Source: Chrysomallon squamiferum
Lineage: Eukaryota > Mollusca > Gastropoda > Neomphalida > Peltospiridae
NCBI GenBank assembly: GCA_012295275.1
Contig: CM022667.1
Span: 6,008,994-6,072,993, forward strand
Direction: 5' to 3'
Length of the DNA stretch: 64,000 nucleotides
Shown: piece after piece, positions 12,790-24,693 of the stretch
Numbering within the stretch: the stretch's first letter is position 1
Layout: each line of letters begins with the position of its first letter
Notes under the pieces: model-generated
What the model saw: only the letters and a program-made list of their open reading frames with translations
What the model was told of the DNA's origin: nothing
Database searches by the model: none
Made by a program: the position numbers and the translations under genes

Positions 12790-14038
12790 CTGAATATATA
12801 TATATAGACAGATAGATAGATACCTATACAAAAATTACACATATACTGTGTTAGCTGAGATTTATTACGATAACAAGCAGGGTATTTTTAAACTCTCCAG
12901 TATAGTTGTTTATTCGTGTTCTACATTAATAACTTTGTAAATGAAGATTCATAGTTGCACGAATCAGTTAGAAAACATAAATTCACGTTGTTGCTTTCTT
13001 ACCATAGATTATAAGATGCTGTTCATTCGTTGAGATTTTGAATCCAAATTCATTAAAAGATAAAACTCGAATCAGATATCTGGTGTTTGGTTGTAAACTA
13101 GAAATCTCTGCTGTGTGACTGGTGTGAAGACCTTTTTCACCAAACTGTTCAGTGAGATTTGTCCACTCAGATGTTGTGTCTGCTCGATACTGTACAAGAA
13201 ATGTTTCTTGTGATCCTCCATTAAATTCTTCTGTCCAAGACACTGACACTGAATGTGGACCAGTACTCCAAGTTCTCACGCGTTAGGGAACAGTTGGAGG
13301 ACCTTCAAGTTTAAAACGTTACAAAATATTGAAAAACAGAAACTAGTGAACAATCAATTTTGTTTAAATACTATTGATATTATGCAATATCTATCTATCT
13401 GCCTATTTTCAAATAAGGATATACATAATGATCAGAAAATCAGTATTTCAGACACAAACGTTGCTATATTTCAGCACATAATATAAATGAAAACATCTGA
13501 AACTGTAACAGTAGGTCTAAGAAGATATTTTTCATACCAACTCTATTTTTACCTCTTTGACTGAGAGATAAATTCAAGACAAGATCCTTCCTTGAACCTC
13601 CATTTGACACAGCAACCTGATAGATTCCAAAATCTTCTTGGTTAACATTTGTCAGTTTATATTCACCTACAGCAGACACATTTGTAGTGTTTACAGGTTG
13701 TGTAGATCCAAGACTTTTATTGTTTACATCTGTGAGTTTATACCAGGTAAATGTTGGAACTGGATTGGCAATCACAGAAATATGTAGAGTTACATTTCCA
13801 CCTTCTGCAGAAGCAAATTTTTTCTGAACTTTAACTCGATGATCAAGTCTTGGTGAACCTGATAAAAGTCAATCTAGTGATTACTTTTATCAATAAGGAT
13901 TGTATCCAAAGAATTACTTGTACATACGGATTGATTATTTGTGTCAACACTAAAATCCAGATACATCTATCTATCGATCTCTCTCCCTTTCTATCTGTCT
14001 ATCTATCTATCTACATATATGTAGTAAAAACATAACTA

Positions 14039-14104
<66 letters not shown>

Positions 14105-15938
14105 AATGTTTTACCCTCTACACTGACCATTAATTCTAGTTCAAGATGACATTTCCGGTGAAATGTAAAGCGGAGAACATAACATAAAGAAAACTGATAG
14201 AAGCTGTTTAGTTTGGTCCACTATTTGCAGGGAACTAGTAGGCCCCATCACATAATTTTGACAAACATGTCAAACCTTGAAGTATGACATTTCAGAAACT
14301 ATTCATGCAAGGCAACACATATTTTGCATTTCTTATACAGAATAAATGTTGTAATGTTTACTAAAGAGACATAAGAATAATGCACAGTTTCGTTCTTTAG
14401 TTAATGTATTACGAGATGAAGGTAGCAGTGTATATTTAGTGGAATTTTTTTTTTTAAAGAAATTAAAATAATACAAATAATGTTACAGCATTACATACAA
14501 GTAACAACAAGCTGCACTCTTTGACTGACATCAGACTTGATGTTGTTTCCTGCTTCACAAGTGTAAAATCCTGTATCCAGACATCCAGCTTCATTCCAGC
14601 TGTACTCCACTGACTTGGAGGTGTTCACTTCACGTAGAATGTGTGAGTTGTTTAACAGTTTGATGTGAGATGCTGGATTACTGTCAACTTCACATCTCAG
14701 AGACAAAGGACTCAGTTCATCAACTGTTAACTTTGTAGACTTTGAGTTTAAAGTCAAAGAAGTTATTGAAGTCTGATCTGTAAGAAATACAAAAGAATAT
14801 GGTGTATTGTGTCAAACACAATTCAGCATTAAATGACAAGGTTTATATTCAGTAGTTGTAATCATTTATCTGTTGGGTTGTTAATTTATCATTTTAATTT
14901 TTGATACATAACATTATATGCTTAAGAAAAAATAAATATGAAAACACAGAAAGAAAAGGAAGGAAAAGAAAAAAGAAAATAAGTTTTATTAATCAAAAAT
15001 TGTATTTATCTTACTAAATAGCAAATCAAAATTTGTAAAAATAACTAAACTGTTAAGGATATTAAATCTAAGCACCAGAATTGAATTTAAATTCAAACAA
15101 AACAATCCAATATCTAGATATCACACTGTGAAAGAAATCATTTTGGAGTCAGTGAAAGAAAAAGAACCAAATAATGAAGAATTAATGGTGATTTTAGGAG
15201 AAAAAACATATGTTAATGGTAGAAAAAGCTCTGCAGATAATGAACTGATGAAGAATATTACTTGTTCTCTTATCTCAGTCTGAAATAACAAAATATAAAT
15301 GTCATCAAATATAAAAAAAAGAAAAAACAAACAAGCAACAGAATCCACTCAGTAAATATATACTTATGTCAGTTTATATAAATTACTTACATCTAAAATT
15401 ATCTAACACATCCTAAAATGTACATATATTATGTACTTATTTATTAAAGTTATCAATTGATAACATAAACTCACAAAGAACGTCCAGTGTAAGTGTTGTG
15501 TAATTTGATTTGTTTGAGTTTGTGTTGACAGCTGTACACGTGTAGACACCAGCCTGTGACTTGTCTACATCATTTAAAGGCAACACAGCACTTGTAGACT
15601 TTGTGTGAGTTTTAAACTTCCACGTGAAAGAACAAGATGTACGACAATCTGCTTCACACAACACAGCCACATCATCACCTTCCTGTACTGTCAGTGCAGA
15701 ACTCACGTTCACTTTTACACTGTCTGGTCCATCTAAAGTAGAAATTAAATGTTATATGCAGTTCTGTGATCTATGTATATATATGTATGTGTGTGGATGT
15801 GTTTGTGTGTGTGTAAAGAATTATATGTAGTTTTGTGCTCTTTCTCTGAATAACACTTACACATTTTATAAAATATTTACTTTATAATACATATATGTGT
15901 TTATGAATAATAATATTAACAACACACACACCCAAACA

Positions 15939-15983
<45 letters not shown>

Positions 15984-18405
15984 ATATATATATATATATA
16001 GTATAAGTATTGATATAGGTAAAGACACTGATAGGTAGTGACATAGATATTAACTGACAAACACAGTAAAAGCTAATTTTTTATATAGCTTTTGGATATA
16101 ACTAATAAATTAATTTTCTGAAACTGACAAAACTGATAACATCAAATATGTGGTTAAAACACATAAATGCACAAATTTTATATTAACTGATATAGATTTC
16201 TTTGAAACTAATATATAGGACTCATATTAAAATTCTAAGATCTGGTTAAATCCTCTTCTAACAGATGATCGTGTTCTATGAATTAACATTATTAAACTCT
16301 ACTTACAGTAAACATAGAGTTGAAACTGTTCAGATTTTTCCACTGATGTAGTCGGGTTGTTTGCTGTACATTTATATATTTCACCTGTCTGATGTCTACT
16401 GATGTGTGACAGAGTTAACTGAGAAGTTGTAGAAAGTATTTGATTGTTGAGTGACCAGGAATAGGAACATGTAGGATTACAGAGAGATGTACAGGTAACT
16501 GTCAGTGTGTGACCTTCTACAACTGAACCAGGTGATGATGGACTCAGTCTGACACTGTCTGGACCATCTGAATGTGAAAGGCAAGGAAAAAAGATGATTA
16601 TCATTTGACAGTTTATAACAGGGACATTCTATAACCATGTCAGATCAGTACTGATTTTAGGCATGAATACACTAATTTTCTGACTGCAATTCATAACTGT
16701 GATAGTTTAGAATTGGTTTCTCTTTAATTGTATTATAATCATCGTTATTTAATGTTTGTTTACGCTCTACATTAATTACAATTACTGATTACAACTATTG
16801 CACTTAAGGTGATATTATTTTTTAAATAATTAATAATTAAAAAATAGAAAGTAAGAAAAAAAGAAAACAAAAGGCATGAAAAGAATGAATAAAAAAATTA
16901 AAATAAAGAGTGAAATCTGGATTAAAACCAGATATTATATTTGCTCTTTTAGCTTACAAGGCTCGCAAATGTTGGTATTATTTCCAGTAAGCTGGGTTTT
17001 TTTTTAATTTGGCCTAAAATATATTTAAATATCTATCGGTAGAGGATAGTTGGTAAAAAAAAATAATAAAATAATGAAATGAAAAGAAACATTTTATTAT
17101 TTGGTGATCAAAATCTTAACAATTGATATTACAATTTTTCCAACACAATTATAAATGATAAATGTTTCACATAATTCAACCATTCTGTTTTTGTTTCTCC
17201 CTCACTTTTTCTCATCCATTTCTTCAAATTATAAATTTACTGTAAAATAAATATTATTCAGACAATTTCATAAACACTGTTTCCACTTCTAGGAAGTGAG
17301 TGAGGTTTTTATTTTTAATTTCAGGAAACATTTTAAACAAATCACATTTTTTCTGTTGATTAACTCATGTAGATAGTGAGACAATTATTCCAATCAGCCT
17401 ACTGCTTTTCAGTGGCCTCCATTTTACTGTACAATTATTTAGGAATCACCAAAGAGAAACTGTTGATAAGTGGATTGTGAATTACAATTATGAATAATGA
17501 AAGTATTTAATTCTGACATTACTATTTATAGATTTAGTAGAAACAGGTGTCTGTGTCAGTTTTCTCTCCACTTCAGTTTTGTCTTTTCTGTGCATACCAA
17601 TCTTTTCATTTCTTACCATTTTCATTTTGTATTCATTTCTGATTAGGAAACCATATATCAATACATATAAACTGATGCTTAAACCTAAGAAGACAAGAAT
17701 ATTTACTTTCAGAAAGTCATGATATAAAATAAGGTTTATCTTGTTTTCTTGTTTTCTTTTTTCTCTTTTTCAACTGATGCATTTTACAAAAAAGAAATCT
17801 AAATTAAAACAAATGTAGCTAGCATAATACCATTTCATGTGAAATAGACCAGCTACCTTAACTGAACAGTCAATGATTCAAAATAATGTTTGTCTAATTT
17901 CATCTTTTTTGTTTAATTGAGGAATTAAATTAAAGAAAAAGAAAATAAAAAATAAAAAAAATAAAAGTATATATATATGAACAAAGAATATAGAAAATGA
18001 AAAGAACTAAAATCTGTTTTAACATAATTTTTTCGAGATAGTTATTACAATAAAAAAAAATTAATATGAGAGAACAAAAAAATGAGAGAACAAAATCATA
18101 ACAACACTGCTCCTACCACACACAAACAAAAAATAAAAGAAAGAAAAGAAAGCAAGTCTCAACTCACATATGTATGAAAACACTTCATTAAAAGTATAAA
18201 TAAATAAATAAATAAATAAATAAAACAATGAAACAATAAAAATTAAAACACCTTTCTGTTTCACTGAAAATAAAACAATTCCCTTTAATTGAAGAATGTA
18301 ATGTTGACAATACAAAAGTAATGTTGACAAACAAACAAAAAATAAAAGAAAGAAAAGAAAGCAAGTCTCAACTCACGTATGTATGGAAACACTCCATTAA
18401 AATAA

Positions 18406-18436
<31 letters not shown>

Positions 18437-19133
18437 GTGAAACCATTCTGTTTCACTGAAAATAAAGCAATTCCCTTTAATTGAAGATTTCAAATATTTC
18501 TAGAATGTAATGTTGACAATACAAAAGCAATATAGAAGATACAATACTACATAAATAATGACAAGTGGACGGAACGACTCACATAATTCAGTTTTGGTAC
18601 AAGTTGATGGCTTTCCATCTCCTCCATCCTGACATTTCCATGTTCCAACATCTGTATCAGTGTTGAAAGACTGAATAGTTAGAGTTATCCGTGTTTGTGA
18701 GTCAACAACAGCAGAGTAACCAGGTTGTCCTATACACCGAGTGTTTTGTCTGTTACATATTACAACTTGTGTTCCTCCTGGTGCTATGAAGATGATTCCA
18801 CTGGTGACTGAACCAGTTATTTTACACACCAACTGTGTACTGTGTCCTTGTTGTGCACCACCCACACAGTCAAGTGTTGTAGTAGCCTCACCTGTAATTA
18901 TTATTAAATACCAGGTATATCTATTATTTTTAATATTACAGTTATTTTACATACTATGTACTTGTTGTAGATACAGTCAGTTGTTGTAGTAGTCTCACCT
19001 GTAATTATTATTATTATTTTAAGGTTTTATTCGTTTTATCTGTTGAAACAGTTTTACATTTGAAGGTGTTACCTTTAACTACACTCACAACAGAAATGAC
19101 GAGGATAACTCGACTGAAGACTCTAAGAAACAT
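11240..19133 (-). CDS. Gene B: V/Ig/FN3 transmembrane receptor with tyrosine-motif tail (stop in FN3 exon)
   Basis: Minus strand, 11 exons: 19133-19073 signal; 18891-18583 V-type Ig; 16567-16307 and 15732-15475 Ig; 14777-14499 delta Ig; 13858-13553 epsilon I-set; 13302-13003 FN3; 12554-12435 transmembrane; 12252-12219, 11979-11921 and 11349-11240 cytoplasmic, ending in TGA. About 700 residues if read through. The tail has Tyr motifs SPYSVL (fits the ITIM consensus), PLYDDL and VYENS (YxN, Grb2-SH2 type). An in-frame TAA lies seven codons into the FN3 exon (13285-13283). All extracellular and TM exons are phase 1-1, so skipping FN3 would restore a membrane receptor; otherwise the product would be a truncated, possibly secreted five-Ig protein or the gene is decaying. 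The first Ig domain differs from the alpha domain of A, C and D. Confidence 0.75.
11921..11979 (-). CDS. Gene B exon 10: cytoplasmic exon with PLYDDL
   Basis: 59 nt, phase 2 to 1, reading QFNTGVQESPLYDDLQQSQ. A YxxL motif; the -2 residue is Pro, off the strict ITIM consensus. In gene C the same place reads SSLYDNL. Confidence 0.72.
12219..12252 (-). CDS. Gene B exon 9: cytoplasmic microexon
   Basis: 34 nt, phase 1 to 2, reading EKSKSENTYTS. Keeps TAC (Tyr) where the gene C copy has TAA. Donor GTAAGC; acceptor TTTTAG. Confidence 0.7.
12435..12554 (-). CDS. Gene B exon 8: transmembrane segment
   Basis: 120 nt, phase 1-1. A Gly/Ile-rich hydrophobic helix (GIGIGIGIVLGIELFIG...) followed by the stop-transfer CWKRK. 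One Glu lies inside the helix, which could pair with a basic residue of a partner or be tolerated. Confidence 0.78.
12655..12825. repeat. (TG)n/(TA)n/(GATA)n compound microsatellite
   Basis: Alternating TG, TA and short GATA runs in the FN3-TM intron of gene B. The gene C equivalent (23440-23530) is a TA plus GATA run. Confidence 0.8.
13003..13302 (-). CDS. Gene B exon 7: FN3 domain with in-frame TAA
   Basis: 300 nt, phase 1-1. FN3 hallmarks: SVSVSWTEEFNGG, FLVQYRAD, SLQPNTRYLIRV. The start reads GPPTVP then TAA at 13285-13283, where gene C has a Ser codon and gene D a Thr codon. Splice sites and the rest of the exon are intact. Confidence 0.8.
13553..13858 (-). CDS. Gene B exon 6: epsilon I-set Ig domain without core cysteines
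   Basis: 306 nt, phase 1-1. I-set features: PTFTWYKL (strand C Trp) and EDFGIYQVAVSNGG (strand F). Neither the B-strand (NVTLHISV) nor the F-strand position is Cys, so the fold must be stable without the canonical disulfide. All epsilon copies share this. Confidence 0.82.
14040..14100. repeat. (AAAT)n(AAT)n microsatellite
   Basis: Tetranucleotide then trinucleotide run in the delta-epsilon intron of gene B. Confidence 0.85.
14499..14777 (-). CDS. Gene B exon 5: delta Ig domain (open)
   Basis: 279 nt, phase 1-1. LRCEVDSNP at strand B and FYTCEAGNN at strand F. Keeps TGG (Trp) in EYSWNEAG, the codon that is TGA in genes A and C. Donor GTATGT. Confidence 0.85.
15475..15732 (-). CDS. Gene B exon 4: Ig domain (gamma-like)
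   Basis: 258 nt, phase 1-1. CEADCRTSCSFTWKF (B-C) and YTCTAVN (F). Donor GTGAGT at 15474; acceptor TTTAG at 15734. Confidence 0.82.
15925..16000. repeat. (CA)n(TA)n microsatellite
   Basis: A CA run of about 55 bp followed by a TA run in the beta'-gamma' intron of gene B. Confidence 0.85.
16307..16567 (-). CDS. Gene B exon 3: Ig domain (beta-like)
   Basis: 261 nt, phase 1-1. Reads GPDSVRLSPSSPG..., with CTSLCNPTCSYSWSL carrying the same extra-Cys B-C signature as beta exons, and YKCTANN at strand F. Two NxT sequons (NPT near both ends). Confidence 0.82.
16568..18120. other. Gene B V-beta' intron, left part
   Basis: About 1.5 kb of AT-rich intron with poly-A/T-rich patches. No exon-like segment or transposon hallmark recognised on either strand. 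Confidence 0.5.
18121..18530. repeat. Tandem duplication (about 210 bp) in gene B V-beta' intron
   Basis: Two copies of an A-rich segment containing GCAAGTCTCAACTCAC, a (TAAA)n tract, CTGTTTCACTGAAAATAAA and AATGTAATGTTGACAATACA, starting near 18121 and 18331. Confidence 0.7.
18583..18891 (-). CDS. Gene B exon 2: V-type Ig domain
   Basis: 309 nt, phase 1-1. Strand B is QLVCKITG, strand E TLTIQSF, strand F GTWKCQDGG, with additional Cys residues (LDCVGG, VICNR, TRCIG, STCTK) suggesting extra disulfides. Donor GTGAGT at 18582; acceptor TACAG at 18893. It replaces the alpha domain found first in the other genes. Confidence 0.8.
18940..18998 (-). repeat. Decayed duplicate of the V-exon acceptor and head, gene B intron 1
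   Basis: An upstream copy of the acceptor (TAATTACAG) and first ~60 nt of exon 2, with small gaps, about 107 bp upstream of the real acceptor. Its frame runs into TAA before the real exon. Use of this acceptor would add a frame-disrupting stretch. Confidence 0.6.
19073..19133 (-). CDS. Gene B exon 1: signal peptide
   Basis: 61 nt from ATG at 19133-19131, reading MFLRVFSRVILVISVVSVVK, then a GTAACA donor in phase 1. Hydrophobic core typical of a leader. Unlike the leaders of A, C and D, which share a DKK-hydrophobic pattern. Confidence 0.78.
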
Positions 19134-19153
19134 TGTAACCTGAAAACAAACAG

Positions 19154-19700
19154 ATAACAATTGTAAGTAAACAAGAAGTAAATGAATAATCTAATAGTAC
19201 TATCTGAAATTTAAACAAGAACTTTATACTTATATTCTATCGCAGATCAATATTTATTCAAATATTTTTAGTTCACCCAGTATCTCATTTATAGAATACA
19301 TGTTAGAAAAGTACTATCTCTTTACTGGGTTATCTTTCTTACATTTACTCCTGTTACGATAATAAAAACAGACATGATATTAAAATAGCTAAGTTTCATA
19401 AACTCATTATCCCATAACAATTGTAAGTAAACAAGAACTACATAAACTAAAAGTACTATCTGAAATTTAAGAAAATTTATAATAGTTTATAATAGACCAC
19501 GATTTATTCAAATATTTGTTAGTACACTCAGTATCATATTTGTAGAATACGTATTAGAAAATTAATATCTCTTTAGTGGTTTATCGTTTTAACATTTACT
19601 CCTGTTCAGATAGTATTAAAGAACATGAGATTAGCGATACCTAAATCTCATACACCCGTTAACCCCAAAGTATTATGATAAATTATACAAGATGCAGATA
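19154..19700. repeat. Tandem duplication, about 260-bp units, upstream of gene B
   Basis: Units begin with ATAACAATTGTAAGTAAACA at 19154 and 19414 and share landmarks such as ACTATCTGAAATTTAA and ACATTTACTCCTGTT. One unit is present at the relic locus (about 9840-10140), so the duplication is specific to gene B. Confidence 0.7.
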
Positions 19701-21805
19701 TTCCTTTTAAGTTTTTACTCTATTTTCTTAAATGTTTTTATTATTTTTTAAGACACTGTAGAGTCAAAATTCATTAAAATCTAAACGGAATGAAACGCTG
19801 CTGTCACACAATTTTGTCAGTTACAAATATTGCCTTATTATAGAGTAGAAAATAAATACTACGACTTCTGATAACTTGTCACTGAGTCCATGAGAAACAA
19901 ACACAATGATAGGGAGAATCGATAAGAACTGAACCTGCGACCAGTGACAGGTTAAATTACTGAGTAACTGTTTATTGTCAGTCACATTTGAAGAAACTTT
20001 CTTAATATAGAACAGTGTAACACTGACCTACATAACTTGATATCTCTAAACGGAATTCTGCCTTTCGTATTCAACAAGGGAAAAAAAAAAAAAATAAAAA
20101 CCCAAAACCCCAGAGAAGTTTTAAAAATAAATCGTATAAATTGTCAGTTTTCAGATACTTTATACTGTTTAAACAAATATAAACAATAATAAATCTATTT
20201 GTTGATAAAACACATTAAAAAAACGAGAGACTCACAAAAGTCTTTTGCTGGGTTCACAAAACAGCATCCAGGAAGTAAATTAAACAACTAAGTCGCACCC
20301 GTTCAGATGTTAATCTTGTTTCGGTTTTTTTCAACTCGATCTACTATTTCTGTTTTACTGTTGTTACTGTATACTTTTGTGTCACGATGCACAGCGCTGT
20401 AAATAATTATTACTTCTAAATAGTTGTAACCACTGAGGTGATAAGAAAATATCTACGAGTTACAGCAGACTATAAACACACAAACATCAACACAACAGAA
20501 CTCGTCCTGTGTACATCACACTCGCGTGTTTCATATTTAAATTATTGCCACTTGACACGTACCAGACAATATTTGTAAAACAATTTATTTTCAACGTCCT
20601 ATGCGATCTGTAGAGGCAAGATTTTACCTTGACAGATATTTACATAGCCTACACAAGACATTTTATTACTTGTTTATTTATTAAAATAAACAGTTACCGC
20701 CCTCGGTTTGGTTTTCGCAGCAAACTGAAAGTTTCGTATATGCGAGATTCTACAGAAAATCTCGTGGCCTATATAAAAAAAAACACTCGAATACAATTAC
20801 GTCCTGATAGTTTGGTGTACGCATGATTTTCACTAACTAGTTTTCTTTGTTCTTGTGAGCCTGGTGTTTAGGTCAGATACAAACAAAATTATCGTTGGAA
20901 TCAGCGCTCTAGTCGACTGCCTAGTTTGCCCAAAACGTAATGTTTTCTAAATCAGATTTATTTGTTTACAACATAAATATAAGTCAAAGCTAAAGCAAAC
21001 TGTTAAGTAATCAGCACAAGAACACACTGTACATAATTTATTACGTGGAGAAGTAGTGGAGTAGGGTTACTTTGTAATCTGTTTGTGATTTTGTAAAACA
21101 TCATCCCAACTTTCCTCTGCTACAATTTCCTAATTTATAGCCAGTGTGAATGTCAGGTTTACTACGTGATCTAATTTTACCCACACATTTTGCCCATTTC
21201 TCTTATAATTCCTCACGTTTTAATTGAACTTTTTAAATTATTATAATTTTAATAGGAATTCTTAAGTAAAAACAGAAATCAATTATGATAAAAACTGAAT
21301 ATTTAGACAAGTAATTAATGAGCATATTCTGTTCTGTTTATTAATTAGTATGCAAATTAGGTGGGGTTTTTTATATTAACATTAGCATATCTATATATAA
21401 TTCAAATAGTGATTAACAGTTGATATAATATTATGCTTATAAAATACATATTAATATTGAGATCAAGGTAAGAATTAAAAGTATTTGTGTTAGAGATTAC
21501 ATATGAACTCATTCATTTCTCTCCTCTTTCATTCAAAATGACAGATCACAGATAAGATCATGAACTGAAATGTAAAAAGAAAAATTCATTTATTTATTTA
21601 GTTAGATTATTTTCGTTTATTTTTCTCTTTTTTCTACACTGTTATTTTGTTATTATTATTTCTATCACACACTGTTGTGTCAATTATTATAGAACTGTAA
21701 TAGGGTTTGTGAATCTACATAGTAATAACAAAACAAAACGCAATACATAAATATTATTTTTATTTGAAATTACATAATAAAGCCGTTTTACTAATATATT
21801 TCTAT

Positions 21806-21895
<90 letters not shown>

Positions 21896-22057
21896 AACCA
21901 GGCACAGAGACAGACACGTGTACAATTCAGGTATTTGTAAAGATATTACTTAATCTGAAAATATCATCAATTGTCAGACATTAGTTCAGTGTCATTCACA
22001 TCACTGTTCTTTATATAAACTAATATGAAATACAAGACTCAAACAAAACATCTGAAT
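19701..22057. other. Intergenic between gene B and gene C
   Basis: No exon recognised. 19700-19920 continues homology with the relic locus. 19930-20870 looks unique to this window. 20880-21810 is the 3' flank module shared with gene B (10380-10950) and with a gene D intron (56780-57940), followed by a CT microsatellite. Confidence 0.55.
21811..21890. repeat. (CT)n microsatellite, 80 bp
   Basis: Uninterrupted CT dinucleotides 3' of gene C, orthologous in position to 10961-11079. Confidence 0.9.
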
Positions 22058-22167
22058 TCAACCTGTGACTTGTGAGTTTTCATAGACAGTGAGTACAGAA
22101 TATGGTGAGTCTTTTCTAGCTTCCAGAGATGAGTAATTGTTTGTAGTGTCTGTGTTTCTGTCAGTAT
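22058..22167 (-). CDS. Gene C exon 15 (terminal): cytoplasmic exon
   Basis: 110 nt ending TGA at 22060-22058. Keeps SPYSVL and VYENS like gene B. Preserved despite the upstream stop, which suggests the stop is recent or bypassed. Confidence 0.62.
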
Positions 22168-23432
22168 CTGAAACATAATCTTGATTATACAGGTACACAG
22201 AATATAATTATACTAACAGTATAAAAAAGTAAAACAGGAAGTAACACAGTTAGTTCTCGCTGTACTTGAGATCACTAACAATATTTAAAGTAATAACATG
22301 TGTTGTGTTATTTTATTTTGTTTGTTTGTTGTTGTTTTTTTAATTCTCACAAATTACATTTCAAAAGCAAATTAAAAACAATAAATGTTAACATAAAACT
22401 TAAACAATGTATACTTCTACTGATTATTTTCCTTTATTTTAAAAAATCAGCTAAATCATAAAAACAAATGAAGTGTAAATATTTATGTTTATTATTATTT
22501 TGTATTTATTTTTTGTTGTAGATTTACCACTTTATTCTTTAACACAATTGCTGATCAAATCCTTTATATGTTAGTTATTTAATATTAGAACAATAAAATA
22601 AGACTTTGTATTTTAAGAAACAAAGAAAGCAGACACAGCATGTCTCTGATTTAACAGGCAGCATCACAGAAACTCTTGAATCTTTTACACTTTGCATTTA
22701 TATACTGACCTTGACTTTGTCGAAGATTGTCATAGAGAGATGATTCCTGTAATCCAGTGTTAAACTGTCTGAAACAAACAAAACACTGAGAACTGGAGAA
22801 TTATTGAATTTTGGTTTATTTAATCTATTTCACTTCTGTGTGTATGTACAGGCATGAATACCTATGTGTGTATAGTTTTTCGTCCGTAATAATTTCTTTT
22901 CTTTTCCAAATACCCTTTTGACTAATTAACATAATATCTATTTTTCAGTTAAAAGGAAGACGACTTACATATTGTGTTTCTATTTCTTCTTCACATTTTC
23001 CTAGCTTACCTTGATGTTTACGTGTTCTCACTCTTAGACTTTTCTAAAATAAAAATAAATATTAGAAATGTAAAATAACTCTTATTAATATTTGTTTATA
23101 TATGATAAACAAAATTTATAATATTCAAAATGTTGAGAGCACGAAGCAAAGAACATTATTCATTATTTGTTATAATACTTTTTTCAGTGTACTTGTAAAT
23201 TTACCTTTTCTCTTCCAGCAGGAAAAGAAAATAATTGCCCCTATGAAAAGTTCTATTCCCAATACTATTCCAATTCCAATACCAATTCCTGTTTCTAGTA
23301 AACCATCTTTTTCTTGCGAAAATTCTGAAGATTAAATAAATAAAACAGAACGTGTAAATATCCTGTAAAAGAAACAGCAAGTTGGTCTCAGATATTACAT
23401 TTTTAATTTAACTATCTATTAATCTGTTGTGA

Positions 23433-23525
<93 letters not shown>

Positions 23526-24658
23526 GATACACAAAAATATATTAGACATATACGGTGTTAGCTGAGATTTACTATGATAAGATGCAGATTACTTTTTGTA
23601 TAAACAATTACAAACACCCCAGTATAGATTTTTATTCGCGTTTTAAATTAATCACTTTTTAAATGAACGTTCTTTGTTGCACGAATCAGTTCAAAAACAT
23701 AACTTCGCGTTGTTGTATTTTTACCATAGATGAAAAGATGCTGTTCATTCGTTGAGGTTTTGAATCCAAATTTGTTAAAAGCCAAAACTCGAATCAGATA
23801 TCTGCTGTTTGGTTGTAAACTAGAAATCTCTGCTGTGTGATTTGTGTGAAGACCTTTTTCACCAAACTGTTCAGTGAGATTTGTCCACTCAGATGTTGTG
23901 TCTGCTCGATACTGTACAAGAAATGTCTGTTGTGATCCTCCATTAAATTCTTCTGTCCAAGACACAGACACTGAATGTGGACCAGTACTCCAAATTCTCA
24001 CGTCAGATGGAACATTTGGAGGACCTTCAAGTTGAAAGCGTTACAAAATAGTGAAAAACAAAAAGTAGTGAACAATGAATTTTGTTTAAACGCTATTGAT
24101 ATTATGCAATATCTATCTATCTGCCTATTTTTAAATAAGGATATACATAATGATCAGCAAATCGGTATTTCAGACAAAATTAAACGATGCCATATTTCAG
24201 CACATAATATAAATGAAAACAACCGAGACTGAAATACTAGTCTAAGTAGATGAAAAGTTGTGTGGGATAAATGTTTTTCATTCTAACTTTGTTTTTACCT
24301 ATTTGACTGAGAAATAAATTCAAGACAAGATCCTTCCTTGAGCCTCCATTTGACACAACAACCTGATAAATTCCAAAATCTTCTTGTTTAACATTTGTCA
24401 GTTTATATTCACCTACAGCAGACACATTTGTAGTGTTTACAGATTGTGTAGATCCAAGACTTTTATTGTTTACATCTGTGAGTTTATACCAGGTAAATGT
24501 TGGAACTGGATTGGAAATCACAGAAATGTGTAGAGTTACATTTCCACCTTTTACAGCAGCAAATTTGTCCTGAAATGAAACTCGATGATCCAGTCTGGGT
24601 GAACCTGAAGAAAATAAGTTCCTTATGATTCACATGCCAACAAAAGATATTTAAAAGA

Positions 24659-24693
<35 letters not shown>

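Noticed and set aside
24661-24690. Poly-A tract as the tail of a retroposed gene
   Set aside because: No retroposon body, target-site duplication or promoter box recognised next to it; the surrounding DNA aligns with paralogous introns.
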